Source: Clostridia bacterium (GTDB taxonomy: Bacteria; Bacillota; Clostridia; Oscillospirales; Acutalibacteraceae). From it: DNA of 64,000 nucleotides. Made by a program: the position numbers and the translations under genes. How positions within the stretch are numbered: position 1 is the stretch's first letter; the number at the start of each line of letters is the position of its first letter. This document shows positions 53,533-63,865 of the stretch, piece after piece. Under the pieces are notes generated by a model, which was not told the origin of the DNA, made no database searches, and saw nothing but the letters and a program-made list of their open reading frames with translations. The stretch covers positions 179,540 to 243,539 of the forward strand of contig JAFQHU010000018.1 in the NCBI GenBank assembly GCA_017397845.1, read 5' to 3'.

Positions 53533-54360
53533 TTGAAAATAAAAGAACAGGAAAATGACATAATTTTGAAAAATATAGAGTGCTTTGCCGTTGAACTTTC
53601 TCTTTTTTGCGGTCAGGCGTTTCGTTGGGTAAAAAATGAAGACGGCTCTTTCACGGGTACGGTCAAAGGAAAAGTACTTAATATATTTCAGAATGAAAAT
53701 CAGATAATATTTAAAAATACCACTTTGGAGGATTTCGAAAATATATGGAGTCATTATTTTGATCTCGAAAGAGATTATGCGGCTATATGTAAAAATTTCG
53801 AAAATGATATTCATCTTAAAAAAGCAAAGGATGAATATTACGGCATAAGAGTGCTTAATCAGGATTCATGGGAGGCTCTTTGTTCGTTTATTATATCGCA
53901 GAATAATAATATACCGCGTATATCGGGAATAATAAAAAGACTTTGTGAAAATTTCGGAGAAAGGATAGACGGTGAAAATTATTCTTTTCCTTCCTATGAG
54001 AGATTAAAAAATGTATCGGTCGATGAATTGGGAATTTTGAAAGCAGGCTTCAGAGCAAAATATATTGCAGATGCGGTAGAAAAGTTATGCAGCGGAGAAA
54101 TATCTTTAGAAAAAATAAAAGAAATGCCCATTGAGGATGCGAGACAGGAGCTTATGAAAATAAAAGGAGTCGGAGCAAAGGTTGCCGAATGTACCTTGCT
54201 TTACGGATTCGGAAGAAAGGAAGCTTTTCCCGTAGATGTTTGGGTAAAAAGAATAATGTCAGAGCTTTATCCTGACGGTTTGCCCGGATGTACAAAAAAT
54301 GTGGAGGGTATTGCACAGCAGTATCTTTTTCATTGGAGAAGAAATTTAAAGGATGATTAA
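53533..54360 (+). CDS. ogg: 8-oxoguanine DNA glycosylase (OGG1-like)
   Basis: A 275-residue HhH-GPD base-excision enzyme. The N-terminal OGG domain (CGQAFRWVKNEDGSFTG) precedes the HhH motif MKIKGVGAKVAEC with the catalytic Lys, and the catalytic Asp is in FPVDVW. It removes 8-oxoguanine from DNA. Start is TTG 53533 after AGAGGTG; the N-terminus IKEQENDIILKNIECFAV matches the family. It overlaps or abuts nth, giving a two-gene oxidative base-repair operon beside the origin. Confidence 0.9.
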   Translation: MKIKEQENDIILKNIECFAVELSLFCGQAFRWVKNEDGSFTGTVKGKVLNIFQNENQIIFKNTTLEDFENIWSHYFDLERDYAAICKNFENDIHLKKAKDEYYGIRVLNQDSWEALCSFIISQNNNIPRISGIIKRLCENFGERIDGENYSFPSYERLKNVSVDELGILKAGFRAKYIADAVEKLCSGEISLEKIKEMPIEDARQELMKIKGVGAKVAECTLLYGFGRKEAFPVDVWVKRIMSELYPDGLPGCTKNVEGIAQQYLFHWRRNLKDD

Positions 54361-54361
54361 A

Positions 54362-54991
54362 ATGACAAAAAAACAAAGAATGAAATTATGTGTCGAGGCT
54401 TTTGAAAAAGAATATCCTGATGCACTTTGTTCTCTTACGGCTGAAAATCCTCTGCAGCTCATTATTGCCACAAGACTTTCCGCACAGTGTACCGATGAAA
54501 GAGTAAATAAGGTTACTCCCGCTTTATTCGAAAAATATCCGACGTTGGAGGATTTTTGTAATGCAAAGGTGGAGGACATAGAAAAACTCATTCATTCCTG
54601 CGGATTTTTTAAAACGAAAGCCAAAGATATAAAAGAAATGTGCATCAGAATAAGAGATGATTTCGGCGGTCAGGTACCGGATACCATCGAAAAATTAACC
54701 TCTCTTCCCGGTGTGGGCAGAAAGACCGCAAATCTTATAATGGGTGACGTTTATAAACAGCCCGCCATTGTGGCGGATACTCACCTTATAAGAATTACGA
54801 ATCTTTTGGGCTTTGTTGATACAAAGGATCCGAAAAAAGTGGAATTTGAGCTGAAAAAAATCATTGATCCCGATAAAAGTAATGATTTTTGCCATCGATG
54901 TGTATTACATGGCAGAGCAGTATGTGTGGCACGCAGACCGAAATGCGAAAAATGCTGTGTGAAGGAATACTGTAAAAGTGCAAAAAAATAA
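54362..54991 (+). CDS. nth: Endonuclease III
   Basis: A 209-residue glycosylase/AP lyase for oxidised pyrimidines. HhH LPGVGRKTANLI carries the catalytic Lys, catalytic Asp is in VADTHLIR, and the [4Fe-4S] cluster Cys follow the C-x6-C-x2-C-x5-C pattern at the C-terminus. The start is ATG 54362, one base after the ogg stop, with AAGGA spaced properly; ATG 54353 overlaps ogg. Confidence 0.96.
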   Translation: MTKKQRMKLCVEAFEKEYPDALCSLTAENPLQLIIATRLSAQCTDERVNKVTPALFEKYPTLEDFCNAKVEDIEKLIHSCGFFKTKAKDIKEMCIRIRDDFGGQVPDTIEKLTSLPGVGRKTANLIMGDVYKQPAIVADTHLIRITNLLGFVDTKDPKKVEFELKKIIDPDKSNDFCHRCVLHGRAVCVARRPKCEKCCVKEYCKSAKK

Positions 54992-55013
54992 AGTGATTAT
55001 TTTTCACGTTAAA

Positions 55014-55056
55014 TAAAAAAATTATGAGGTACGTTTTTCGTACCTCACATTTTTTT
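55014..55056. terminator. Bidirectional terminator between nth and hppA
   Basis: TGAGGTACG and CGTACCTCA form a 9-bp stem with a T5 loop, flanked by A7 and T7. Confidence 0.88.
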
Positions 55057-55068
55057 ATCCGGATATTG

Positions 55069-57099
55069 TTACATAAGGAAGCCCTGTCCGCCGTTAATCA
55101 TAAGGAACATGGGAGCGAAAACGAGAGCTACGATGGTCATAAGCTTGATAAGAATATTGATTGACGGACCCGAAGTATCCTTAAATGGGTCACCTACCGT
55201 GTCACCGACAACAGAGGCTTTATGAGCATCGCTTCCTTTTCCTCCGCTCGCACCGCTTTCGATGTATTTTTTTGCATTATCCCATGCACCGCCTGAGTTA
55301 GACATAAAAATTGCAAGAAGAACACCCGTTACGAGTGAACCGGCCAAAAGACCGCCGAGAGCACTTACACCGAGTACACAACCCACTACGAGAGGTGAAA
55401 GCACGGCAAGAATACCGGGAACAACCATTTCCTTAAGAGCGGCTGTGGTGGAGATGGCAACACAGGAATTATAGTCCGGTTTACCTGTACCCTCCAAAAG
55501 TCCGGGAATTGCTCTGAACTGACGGCGTACCTCTTCGATCATTTCGTGAGCGGCCTTACTTACCGAATCCATGGTAAAGGCAGAGAATACAAAAGGAAGA
55601 ACGCCACCGATAAGAAGTCCGATGACTACCTGATAATTAAGAAGGTCGATACCGATTTCTTCGAGCTTAACGGCCTGTGAATATGAGAAAAAGAGAGCGA
55701 GAGCCGTGAGTGCGGCAGAGCCGATGGCAAAGCCTTTACCGATAGCAGCTGTGGTGTTTCCTACGGAGTCGAGCTTATCGGTAATTTCTCTTACGGATTC
55801 GTCTAAATTAGACATTTGGGCGATACCGCCTGCATTATCGGCGATGGGACCGTATGCATCGACGGCAACGGTGATACCTGTGGTGGAAAGCATACCTACT
55901 GCAGCGAGAGCAACACCGTAAATACCGGTACCGTTTACATCACTCTTACAGCAGAAATAAGAAACAAAAATACCTACACAAATAAGAAGAATGGGCATAG
56001 CTGTCGATTTGAGACCTACGGCAATACCTGAAATAATGTTGGTGGCAGAGCCTGTCTTTGACTGTTCGGCGATTTTTCTTACGGCACGGAATTTATCCGA
56101 GGTATACATTTCCGTAAGAGTACCGATGAGAGTACCTACAGCGATACCCGCCACGATAGAAAATCCGTAATTGAGTGAACCGAACATAAAATAGCTGAGT
56201 ACCAATGAGGCAATTACGACCACTACAGAAGCCACATAGGTTGCTGCTTTAAGTGATTTGTGCGGATCGCTTTTGTTTCCTCTTACAAAGAAGGTGGAAA
56301 CTATGGAAGCGAGAATACCTACAGCGGATATATAAAGAGGATAAAGAGGTCCTACAGCCGGATTTTCCGTATTTGCGAAGGCAGCAATACCCAAAGAAAT
56401 GGCTGAGATAATGGCACCGGCATAGCTTTCGAAAAGGTCAGCACCCATACCTGCCACGTCACCTACATTGTCACCTACATTGTCGGCAATAACGGCGGGA
56501 TTTCTCGGATCATCTTCGGGGATACCGGCTTCAACCTTACCGACAAGGTCAGCACCTACGTCAGCGGCTTTGGTATAAATACCGCCGCCTACTCTGGCAA
56601 AAAGAGCGATGGAGGATGCACCGAGGCTGAAACCGAAAAGAATATCCGCATTCTTTGTTACGGAATAAATACCTGCTATACCCAAAAGACCGAGACCAAC
56701 GACACACATACCCATAACTGCGCCGCCTGAGAAGGCCACGGAGAGGGCAGATTTCATGCCGCCCTTAGCTGCTGCCTGTGCGGTTCTTACGTTAGCTTTG
56801 GTGGCCACATTCATACCGAAATAGCCGGCAACAATAGAAAAGGCAGCACCGATAATAAAGCTCAGAGCTGTGGGCCAGGAAATGAAACAGCCGATGGCAA
56901 CAAAAAGAGCAAGAACAAAGAAAATAAGGATTTTATATTCCGAAAAAAGGAAAGCCTTCGCACCGCCGTGAATTGCGGCGGATATTTCCTGCATTCTTTC
57001 GTTACCGGGGTCTTTTTTGTTTATCTTCATAGCAAGAAAGAGAGCAAAAAGAAGAGCAAGACCGCCTACCAAGGGTGTAAAATAGAGTAATTTTTCCAT
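55069..57099 (-). CDS. hppA: K+-stimulated membrane pyrophosphatase (ion pump)
   Basis: A 676-residue polytopic pump (about 16 helices) that uses PPi hydrolysis to export Na+ and/or H+. Substrate-site motifs [37 protein letters not shown] and the C-terminal [14 protein letters not shown] are intact. The K+-dependence marker reads [10 protein letters not shown] (Ala where K+-independent pumps have Lys), which predicts K+ dependence and often Na+ pumping. AAAGGAG precedes ATG. It fits a Na+-based energy scheme with the decarboxylase at 8.5-13.6 kb. Confidence 0.96.
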   Translation of the reverse strand: MEKLLYFTPLVGGLALLFALFLAMKINKKDPGNERMQEISAAIHGGAKAFLFSEYKILIFFVLALFVAIGCFISWPTALSFIIGAAFSIVAGYFGMNVATKANVRTAQAAAKGGMKSALSVAFSGGAVMGMCVVGLGLLGIAGIYSVTKNADILFGFSLGASSIALFARVGGGIYTKAADVGADLVGKVEAGIPEDDPRNPAVIADNVGDNVGDVAGMGADLFESYAGAIISAISLGIAAFANTENPAVGPLYPLYISAVGILASIVSTFFVRGNKSDPHKSLKAATYVASVVVVIASLVLSYFMFGSLNYGFSIVAGIAVGTLIGTLTEMYTSDKFRAVRKIAEQSKTGSATNIISGIAVGLKSTAMPILLICVGIFVSYFCCKSDVNGTGIYGVALAAVGMLSTTGITVAVDAYGPIADNAGGIAQMSNLDESVREITDKLDSVGNTTAAIGKGFAIGSAALTALALFFSYSQAVKLEEIGIDLLNYQVVIGLLIGGVLPFVFSAFTMDSVSKAAHEMIEEVRRQFRAIPGLLEGTGKPDYNSCVAISTTAALKEMVVPGILAVLSPLVVGCVLGVSALGGLLAGSLVTGVLLAIFMSNSGGAWDNAKKYIESGASGGKGSDAHKASVVGDTVGDPFKDTSGPSINILIKLMTIVALVFAPMFLMINGGQGFLM

Positions 57100-57164
57100 A
57101 TAATGACTCCTTTCGGGAAATTAATAGCAACAAAAGTATTGTTTTTGTACTATATTTAAAAAAT

Positions 57165-57193
57165 ATAATATACTAAAGGAATAATATTGTCAA
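57165..57193 (-). promoter_or_regulatory. SigA-type promoter of hppA
   Basis: On the minus strand TTGACA (57188-57193), 17-bp spacer, TATTAT (57165-57170), about 65 bp upstream of the start codon. Confidence 0.78.
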
Positions 57194-57273
57194 CATATTA
57201 TACTAAATTTTAAAATTTATTTATCTGAAATTGTGTGAATTATACTAATTACCACAATATATATGTCTATAAA

Positions 57274-57317
57274 TAAAAATACCGCTGTACAGCTATCAAG
57301 CCAAAACAGCGGTATTT
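57274..57317 (-). terminator. Terminator of the sugar symporter gene
   Basis: AAATACCGCTGT and ACAGCGGTATTT form a 12-bp stem followed on the minus strand by TTTTTATTT. Confidence 0.85.
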
Positions 57318-57334
57318 GAATATTATTCAGCTAA

Positions 57335-58768
57335 TCAATATTTTCCGGAAAGAAGCTTTTCTGCCTCTTCTCTGGAAATTTTTCCTACATTATGGTCGGC
57401 CATTACCTGGACATCCTTATCGTTAAGCTTATAGAAATTCCATATAACGAGAGCGATTACAAGACCGATAATGGGAATGACATTATAAGTGAACCAAAGA
57501 CCGTCAATTGCTTCGGGTGTCTGCTGTGCTCTGGCATTGATAGCCTCCAAAGCCTCAAAGCTGTCCACACCTTCAAATGTTTTGAAGCCGAAGACACCTA
57601 AAAGAGCAAGACCGAGAGAGCCTGAAATAGCGGCAGCAAGCTTAACAGCGAAGGTTTGGATGGCAAAGGTTATGCCTTTTGCTTCGGTGCCTGTAGTATA
57701 CTGACCGTATTCTGCGCAGTCGGGTGTGAAGGTAAAGGAAAGAACACCGATGATTCCGAGAGGAATGGCGCGGAGCATAAATGCGATCGTAAAGAGGATG
57801 AAGCTGTTTTTTGTGGGGATGATCGCAAAGGAAAGAATGATTGAAGCGATGGCTGAGATTTTGAACAGCTTTGTTTTGTCCATTTTTCTGATAATTTTCG
57901 GTACGAGAAGTGCCATAAAGAGCTGCGGAAGTGCGGCAACAGTACCGGTAATAAGAGAAGCAAGAGTGTTATTGAAAATATAATATGCGGTGATAAGATG
58001 GAGAGCTGTGTAGGTTTGTGCACCCGAATAGAAAATATAACCCACATAATAGATAAGCAGATATTTATTGCTTATTATATACTTAAGCATTCTTTTTATT
58101 GTGAACTGCTCTTCGTCGATACTTTGGTTTCTTTCTTCGCATTTGAAGCATACAGGGAACATTGTAGCGGCGGCTACTACGGCGACGATAACTGAAATCC
58201 ATCCGTAATTGAGACCGATGAATTCACTGATAAGTACAGTTACCAAAACGGTGGTAAGAGCGGAACCAACACCGCCGGTTATGCCCTTGAGAGAAAGGAT
58301 GGTGTTTCTTTCTTCGATGTTGCTTGTCATGGAGGTAATGATACCGAAGGCGGGAACGTCGCAGAGAGTGTATGCAGTATCCCAAAGAATATATGCAATA
58401 GCAAACCATGCAAGCTTAAAGGTTTCAGAGGTCGTTTCTGTGTTCGGAATGATGAAAAGTAAGATTGTTGAAATTGGCGTAAGTACACATGCTATTTTTA
58501 GCCAGGGAATAAATTTTTTGCCGCTTTTGAATTTTACTTTATCAAAGATAACACCGAAAAGTGCATCGTTTACGGCATCCCATATTTTTACCACAAGCAT
58601 AACAGCGGCTGATTTGGCCGGATTAACACCGAGAAGAAGAAGAAAAGTGGTAAGATAGGCTGCTATCATGCTGTAAATCATGTTCTGACCGAAAAAGTAA
58701 AAATAATAGCTTTTTCTTTCGGTAGGATTTGTTTGCCACAAAGGGTTTTGCAATTTTTTTGTTTTCAT
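57335..58768 (-). CDS. GPH-family sugar:cation symporter (MFS)
   Basis: A 477-residue transporter with about 12 membrane helices. MelB-like features: N-terminal YFFGQNMIYSMIAAY, the Asp-containing helix KIWDAVNDALFGVIFDKVKF (which in MelB binds Na+ and sugar), LWDTAYTLCDVPAFG and late block TPDCAEYGQYTTGTEAKGI. It imports a glycoside, pentoside or hexuronide with Na+ or H+; the sugar cannot be told. AAAGGAG precedes ATG. Single gene with its own promoter and terminator. Confidence 0.93.
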   Translation of the reverse strand: MKTKKLQNPLWQTNPTERKSYYFYFFGQNMIYSMIAAYLTTFLLLLGVNPAKSAAVMLVVKIWDAVNDALFGVIFDKVKFKSGKKFIPWLKIACVLTPISTILLFIIPNTETTSETFKLAWFAIAYILWDTAYTLCDVPAFGIITSMTSNIEERNTILSLKGITGGVGSALTTVLVTVLISEFIGLNYGWISVIVAVVAAATMFPVCFKCEERNQSIDEEQFTIKRMLKYIISNKYLLIYYVGYIFYSGAQTYTALHLITAYYIFNNTLASLITGTVAALPQLFMALLVPKIIRKMDKTKLFKISAIASIILSFAIIPTKNSFILFTIAFMLRAIPLGIIGVLSFTFTPDCAEYGQYTTGTEAKGITFAIQTFAVKLAAAISGSLGLALLGVFGFKTFEGVDSFEALEAINARAQQTPEAIDGLWFTYNVIPIIGLVIALVIWNFYKLNDKDVQVMADHNVGKISREEAEKLLSGKY

Positions 58769-58801
58769 ACTGTTTTCTCCTTTTGTTTTTTACATAAAAA
58801 T

Positions 58802-58830
58802 ATTGTATCACTCTGAAAATGATAAGTCAA
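58802..58830 (-). promoter_or_regulatory. SigA-type promoter of the sugar symporter gene
   Basis: On the minus strand TTGACT (58825-58830), 17-bp spacer, TACAAT (58802-58807), 34 bp before the start codon. Confidence 0.7.
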
Positions 58831-58955
58831 TAGAAAAGAAAGACAAGAAATATTTGCATATATGAAGTAAAGACGAAAAACGGAAAATATAATTATTTTA
58901 GGTTACCTTAAGTTATCTTATGTATACTGAAAAACGAAAAGGAGGTAATGTTTCC

Positions 58956-59378
58956 ATGAAAAACAGAAGAACTGTTCTCGTCTGTGTTACGGCACAGCAG
59001 TCTTCAGAAGCTTTGGTCAAAGCAGGAAAAGCATTATCTGATAAATGGGGTGCGGAGTTGGAAGTAGTTTCTGTTTTACCCCTCAATAAAACTGAAAATC
59101 CCGTAAAGCCTGAAATAATAGAAGCTCTTTATCAGGCGGCACAGAAGGAAGGCGGAGAAATGGCTGTTTATTTCAGCGATGATCCGATTTATACCGTATG
59201 TGCCCATATAGCAAAAAGAAAACCGCTCTCTTTGGTGACGGGCTTTCCCGGTGCCGGCAGTAATAATTTTATTGCCACCATACATCTGCTTTTACCCGAT
59301 CTTCCGATAAATATGATTGACCGTGACGGCACTTCATATAATATATTACCCTGTGAAACAAATGCAGCCGTAAAATAA
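58956..59378 (+). CDS. Universal stress protein-like (UspA fold)
   Basis: A 140-residue alpha/beta protein. The N-terminal strand-helix VLVCVTAQQSSEALVKAGKALSDKW and later IAKRKPLSLVTGFPGAGSNNF match Usp domains of the KdpD-associated kind; the ATP-binding G-x2-G-x9-G(S/T) pattern is only partly visible. Role in stress or ion homeostasis is inferred from the fold. Start ATG 58956 follows AAGGAGG; a further upstream ATG (58920) would lack one. Confidence 0.75.
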   Translation: MKNRRTVLVCVTAQQSSEALVKAGKALSDKWGAELEVVSVLPLNKTENPVKPEIIEALYQAAQKEGGEMAVYFSDDPIYTVCAHIAKRKPLSLVTGFPGAGSNNFIATIHLLLPDLPINMIDRDGTSYNILPCETNAAVK

Positions 59379-59394
59379 TTAAAACATAAAAATT

Positions 59395-59436
59395 AAACCA
59401 TTGTATCAGCCGTTTGTGCTTTTACAATGGTTTTTA
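59395..59436. terminator. Bidirectional terminator
   Basis: AAACCATTGTA and TACAATGGTTT form an 11-bp stem with a 17-nt loop, T-rich on the right. Confidence 0.8.
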
Positions 59437-59454
59437 TACTTATATACAGTTATT

Positions 59455-60153
59455 TCAGCAGTAGTAAACCTTGAGCTTGTCGAGGCAAACTGCTGCCAAT
59501 CTTCCCCCATAAGCGGCACCGCAGTCGATGGCAAGATGTCTTTTCTTTGAATAAACCTTACCCGTGTACTGTCTGTCGATAAGAGCCGTGGGTGTGTGTC
59601 CCGTAATGAGATAGCTGTCGGGGAAATATGCTCTCTGATAGTCAGTTTCAGCAAAAACGAAAGACTTTTCGTCATATTCGTCGAGGCTTTTATCCTCTTC
59701 AAAGCCGTCGATGCCGGCATGAGCGAGAACAAAGGTTTTCCCTCCTGCCTCCACTTCTTCATAGGGTGTAAATTCAGAGAGATAGTCTATGATGCTTTCT
59801 TTATTTTCTTCGTCAAGAGAGAGAAAATCATTTATGGTTTTTTCACTTTTCATCGTCAACCACTTTTCGAAAAGCTCTGCATTTTCTCCTGAAAGAAGAT
59901 TTTTTGCTTCCCCGATAGTCTTTGCCTCAGAAATGAGAGGAAAAAGAATTTTTGCCATATATTCCTGCTCACCGAGCACAGGAAAAATGTTGGCTTTGTA
60001 CATCATATCTTTGAGAATTTCTATTCCGTCGTCACCGATACCGATTACATCGCCTAAAACAAACACCGCATCTGTATCCGAGGGGTTAAGCTTTTCGAGC
60101 ATTTCCAGATATTTATCTTTCTTTCCGTGAATGTCGCCGATTACAAAAGTCAT
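59455..60153 (-). CDS. Metallophosphoesterase-like protein lacking the GNHE motif
   Basis: A 232-residue protein related to PPP/ApaH-type phosphatases. Motif I GDIHGK (Asp7, His9) and the later His motifs LAHAGID and ITGHTPT are kept. Motif II reads GDVIGIGDD instead of GDxxDRG, and motif III reads LGEQEYM instead of GNHEYM, so the metal-ligand Asn and catalytic His are missing. It could be inactive, a sensor, or an enzyme with a changed mechanism. GGAGG precedes ATG; it ends 13 bp before the ABC-F gene's end region and is transcribed after it. Confidence 0.85.
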   Translation of the reverse strand: MTFVIGDIHGKKDKYLEMLEKLNPSDTDAVFVLGDVIGIGDDGIEILKDMMYKANIFPVLGEQEYMAKILFPLISEAKTIGEAKNLLSGENAELFEKWLTMKSEKTINDFLSLDEENKESIIDYLSEFTPYEEVEAGGKTFVLAHAGIDGFEEDKSLDEYDEKSFVFAETDYQRAYFPDSYLITGHTPTALIDRQYTGKVYSKKRHLAIDCGAAYGGRLAAVCLDKLKVYYC

Positions 60154-60166
60154 AGTCTGCCTCCGT

Positions 60167-61768
60167 TTATTTTGTTATAAGTAATTCATTGTTTTCCAAA
60201 AATTCGTCGTAGGTTTCCTTTCTGTCATATAAGCCGTCAGGTCTGAATTCGATTATGCGGTCTGCGATTGACTGAACAAACTGATGGTCATGAGAGGTGA
60301 AAAGAAGAGAGCCTTTGAATCTGATAAGAGCATTATTGAGAGAGGTGATGGATTCAAGGTCGAGATGGTTGGTGGGTTCGTCCAAAATAAGGACATTTGC
60401 ACCGCTGAGCATCATTTTGCACAGCATGCATCTTACTCTTTCACCGCCTGAAAGCACCTGAGCCTTTTTGGTGGCCTCTTCACCCGAAAACATCATTCTT
60501 CCGAGCCAACCTCTTACGTCCGTTTCAAATTGCAGGTCGGAATATTTTCTGATCCAGTCGATAAGACTGTCCTCAACACCGTCAAAGAAAGCGGAGTTAT
60601 CAGCAGGAAAATATGCCTGTGAGGTGGTAATACCCCATTTGAAGGAACCCTCGTCAGGCTCAAGCTCACCCATAAGGATTTTGAAAAAGGTGGTTTTTGC
60701 CACTGCATCTGTACCGACAAAGGCTACCTTTTCGTTTGGTCTGATGGTGAAGCTGACATTATCCAAAACCTTTCTGTCCCCCACTGTCTTTGAAAGACCC
60801 TCGACTATAAGCATATCGTTACCGATTTCTCTGTCGGGCTTGAATTCCACGAAGGGGAAACGGCGTGAGGAAACGGGCATGTCCTCTAAAACAAGATTAT
60901 CAAGAAGCTTTTTGCGGCTTGTTGCCTGCTTTGATTTAGAAGCGTTGGCACTGAAACGGGCTATGAATTCCTGAAGCTCTTTCATTTTTGCTTCGGTTTT
61001 TTTGTTCTGCTCACGGAGCTGTCTTTGTGCCATTTGGGTATATTCGTACCAAAAATCGTAGTTACCCACATACATTGTAATTTTGCCGAAGTCGCAGTCT
61101 GCAATATGGGTGCAGACTTTGTTAAGGAAGTGTCTGTCGTGGCTGACTACGATAACGGTATTTTCGAAATTGAGGAGAAACTCTTCAAGCCAGTTTATGG
61201 CTGCCACATCAAGATGGTTGGTGGGCTCGTCTAAAAGAAGGATATCGGGATTTCCGAAAAGAGCCTGTGCCAAAAGCACTTTGACCTTTTGCTCACCGGT
61301 GAGCTCTTTCATAAGAGTGTAGTGGAATTCATTGTGAATACCGAGAGCATTAAGCAAAATTTCTGCGTCGCTTTCTGCACTCCAGCCGTCCATTTCAGCA
61401 AATTCCTCTTCAAGCTCGCTGATGCGTATGCCGTCTTCTTCGGTGAATTCTTCTTTAGCATAAAGTTCCTCTTTGGCATCCATTATGTCAACCAATTTTT
61501 GGTTACCCATAAGAACGGTTCTGATAACGTCATATTCATCATAGGCATAATGGTCCTGCTTTAATACAGAAAGTCTTTCGCCGGGAGTGATAGTTACGTA
61601 TCCTTTGTTCGGTTCGATTTCTCCGGAAAGAATTTTAAGGAAGGTGGATTTGCCTGCTCCGTTGGCTCCGATGAGACCGTAGCAGTTACCTTTTGTGAAA
61701 TTAATTGAAACACTTTTGAAAAGCTCTCTGCCGCCGTATTGGAGAGTTACATTATTGGTGCTTATCAT
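60167..61768 (-). CDS. ABC-F family ATPase (YbiT-like)
   Basis: A 533-residue soluble protein with two ATP-binding cassettes: first Walker A GANGAGKST and second GTDAVAKTT (unusual, Ala where Gly is normal before Lys), with signatures LTGEQKVKV (first, non-canonical) and LSGGERVRC (second), and Walker B LLLDEPTNHLD and LILDEPTNHLD. An arm/linker with basic helices (KSKQATSRKKLLDNL) lies between. ABC-F proteins act at the ribosome, in translation control or antibiotic resistance. The start is set at ATG 61768 from the family N-terminus MISTNNVTLQYGG; ATG 61813 would add 15 residues. Confidence 0.93.
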   Translation of the reverse strand: MISTNNVTLQYGGRELFKSVSINFTKGNCYGLIGANGAGKSTFLKILSGEIEPNKGYVTITPGERLSVLKQDHYAYDEYDVIRTVLMGNQKLVDIMDAKEELYAKEEFTEEDGIRISELEEEFAEMDGWSAESDAEILLNALGIHNEFHYTLMKELTGEQKVKVLLAQALFGNPDILLLDEPTNHLDVAAINWLEEFLLNFENTVIVVSHDRHFLNKVCTHIADCDFGKITMYVGNYDFWYEYTQMAQRQLREQNKKTEAKMKELQEFIARFSANASKSKQATSRKKLLDNLVLEDMPVSSRRFPFVEFKPDREIGNDMLIVEGLSKTVGDRKVLDNVSFTIRPNEKVAFVGTDAVAKTTFFKILMGELEPDEGSFKWGITTSQAYFPADNSAFFDGVEDSLIDWIRKYSDLQFETDVRGWLGRMMFSGEEATKKAQVLSGGERVRCMLCKMMLSGANVLILDEPTNHLDLESITSLNNALIRFKGSLLFTSHDHQFVQSIADRIIEFRPDGLYDRKETYDEFLENNELLITK

Positions 61769-61987
61769 AAATAATCGGGGAATACGGAAAAAAACCGTAT
61801 CTTTTCCTTTCATTTTTCTTTATGGTAATAAATTTTCGCTAACTTATATATTATACCATATTTTTCAGATAATATCAAATCTTTTAAAAAGGTTTTTTGA
61901 GCGAACATAAAAAATAGCGGTAAATAGAAAAATGTAGAATTCTCTCAAAAAATTTTGTATCATATTAACAGAATTTAATTTTGCACG

Positions 61988-62035
61988 TTTTCCACACCTT
62001 TTTCCACTTAAAACTGTGGAAAACTCTGTGGAAAA
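61988..62035. promoter_or_regulatory. Symmetric cluster of four DnaA-box-like sites upstream of guaB
   Basis: TTTTCCACA (61988-61996), TTTTCCACT (62000-62008), TGTGGAAAA (62015-62023) and TGTGGAAAA (62027-62035). Two point right and two point left, each pair with 12-bp periodicity, forming an inverted arrangement within 48 bp. Confidence 0.65.
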
Positions 62036-62220
62036 AGTTAAAAACTCCCCAAATTAGGTGCTTTCGGGATGTAAAAAACTTCCTGTTTTTATTTAACATG
62101 GTGTTGAAAAGTGAAAAAATGCCTCACAAACAAATTTTCGGTGCAAGAAAAAAGCTTTACATCAGACGTTTTCCGTCATCATTTTTTCTGTATATGAGAA
62201 AAAATTCTTTAATTTATATC

Positions 62221-62249
62221 TTGATTAGCCGAAAACATTGTGATATAAT
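62221..62249 (+). promoter_or_regulatory. SigA-type promoter of guaB
   Basis: TTGATT (62221-62226), 17-bp spacer, TATAAT (62244-62249), 82 bp before the start codon. The leader carries a GGGTC/GACCC stem-loop. Confidence 0.78.
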
Positions 62250-62279
62250 GACTTAATATTATTTCAGGGTCGCTTCTGA

Positions 62280-63800
<1,521 letters not shown>

Positions 63801-63804
63801 TAAC

Positions 63805-63834
63805 AAAAGCAGTCTCCACGGAGACTGCTTTTTT
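63805..63834 (+). terminator. Terminator of guaB
   Basis: AAAAGCAGTCTCC and GGAGACTGCTTTT form a 13-bp stem with a tiny loop and T6. Confidence 0.85.
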
Positions 63835-63865
63835 AATGAATAATGAATGATGAAGAGTGGAAAGT

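Noticed and set aside
63838..63860. AATGAATAATGAATGATGA stretch as a repeat array
   Set aside because: Too short and simple in composition; it may be a common dispersed repeat but only one copy is visible here.
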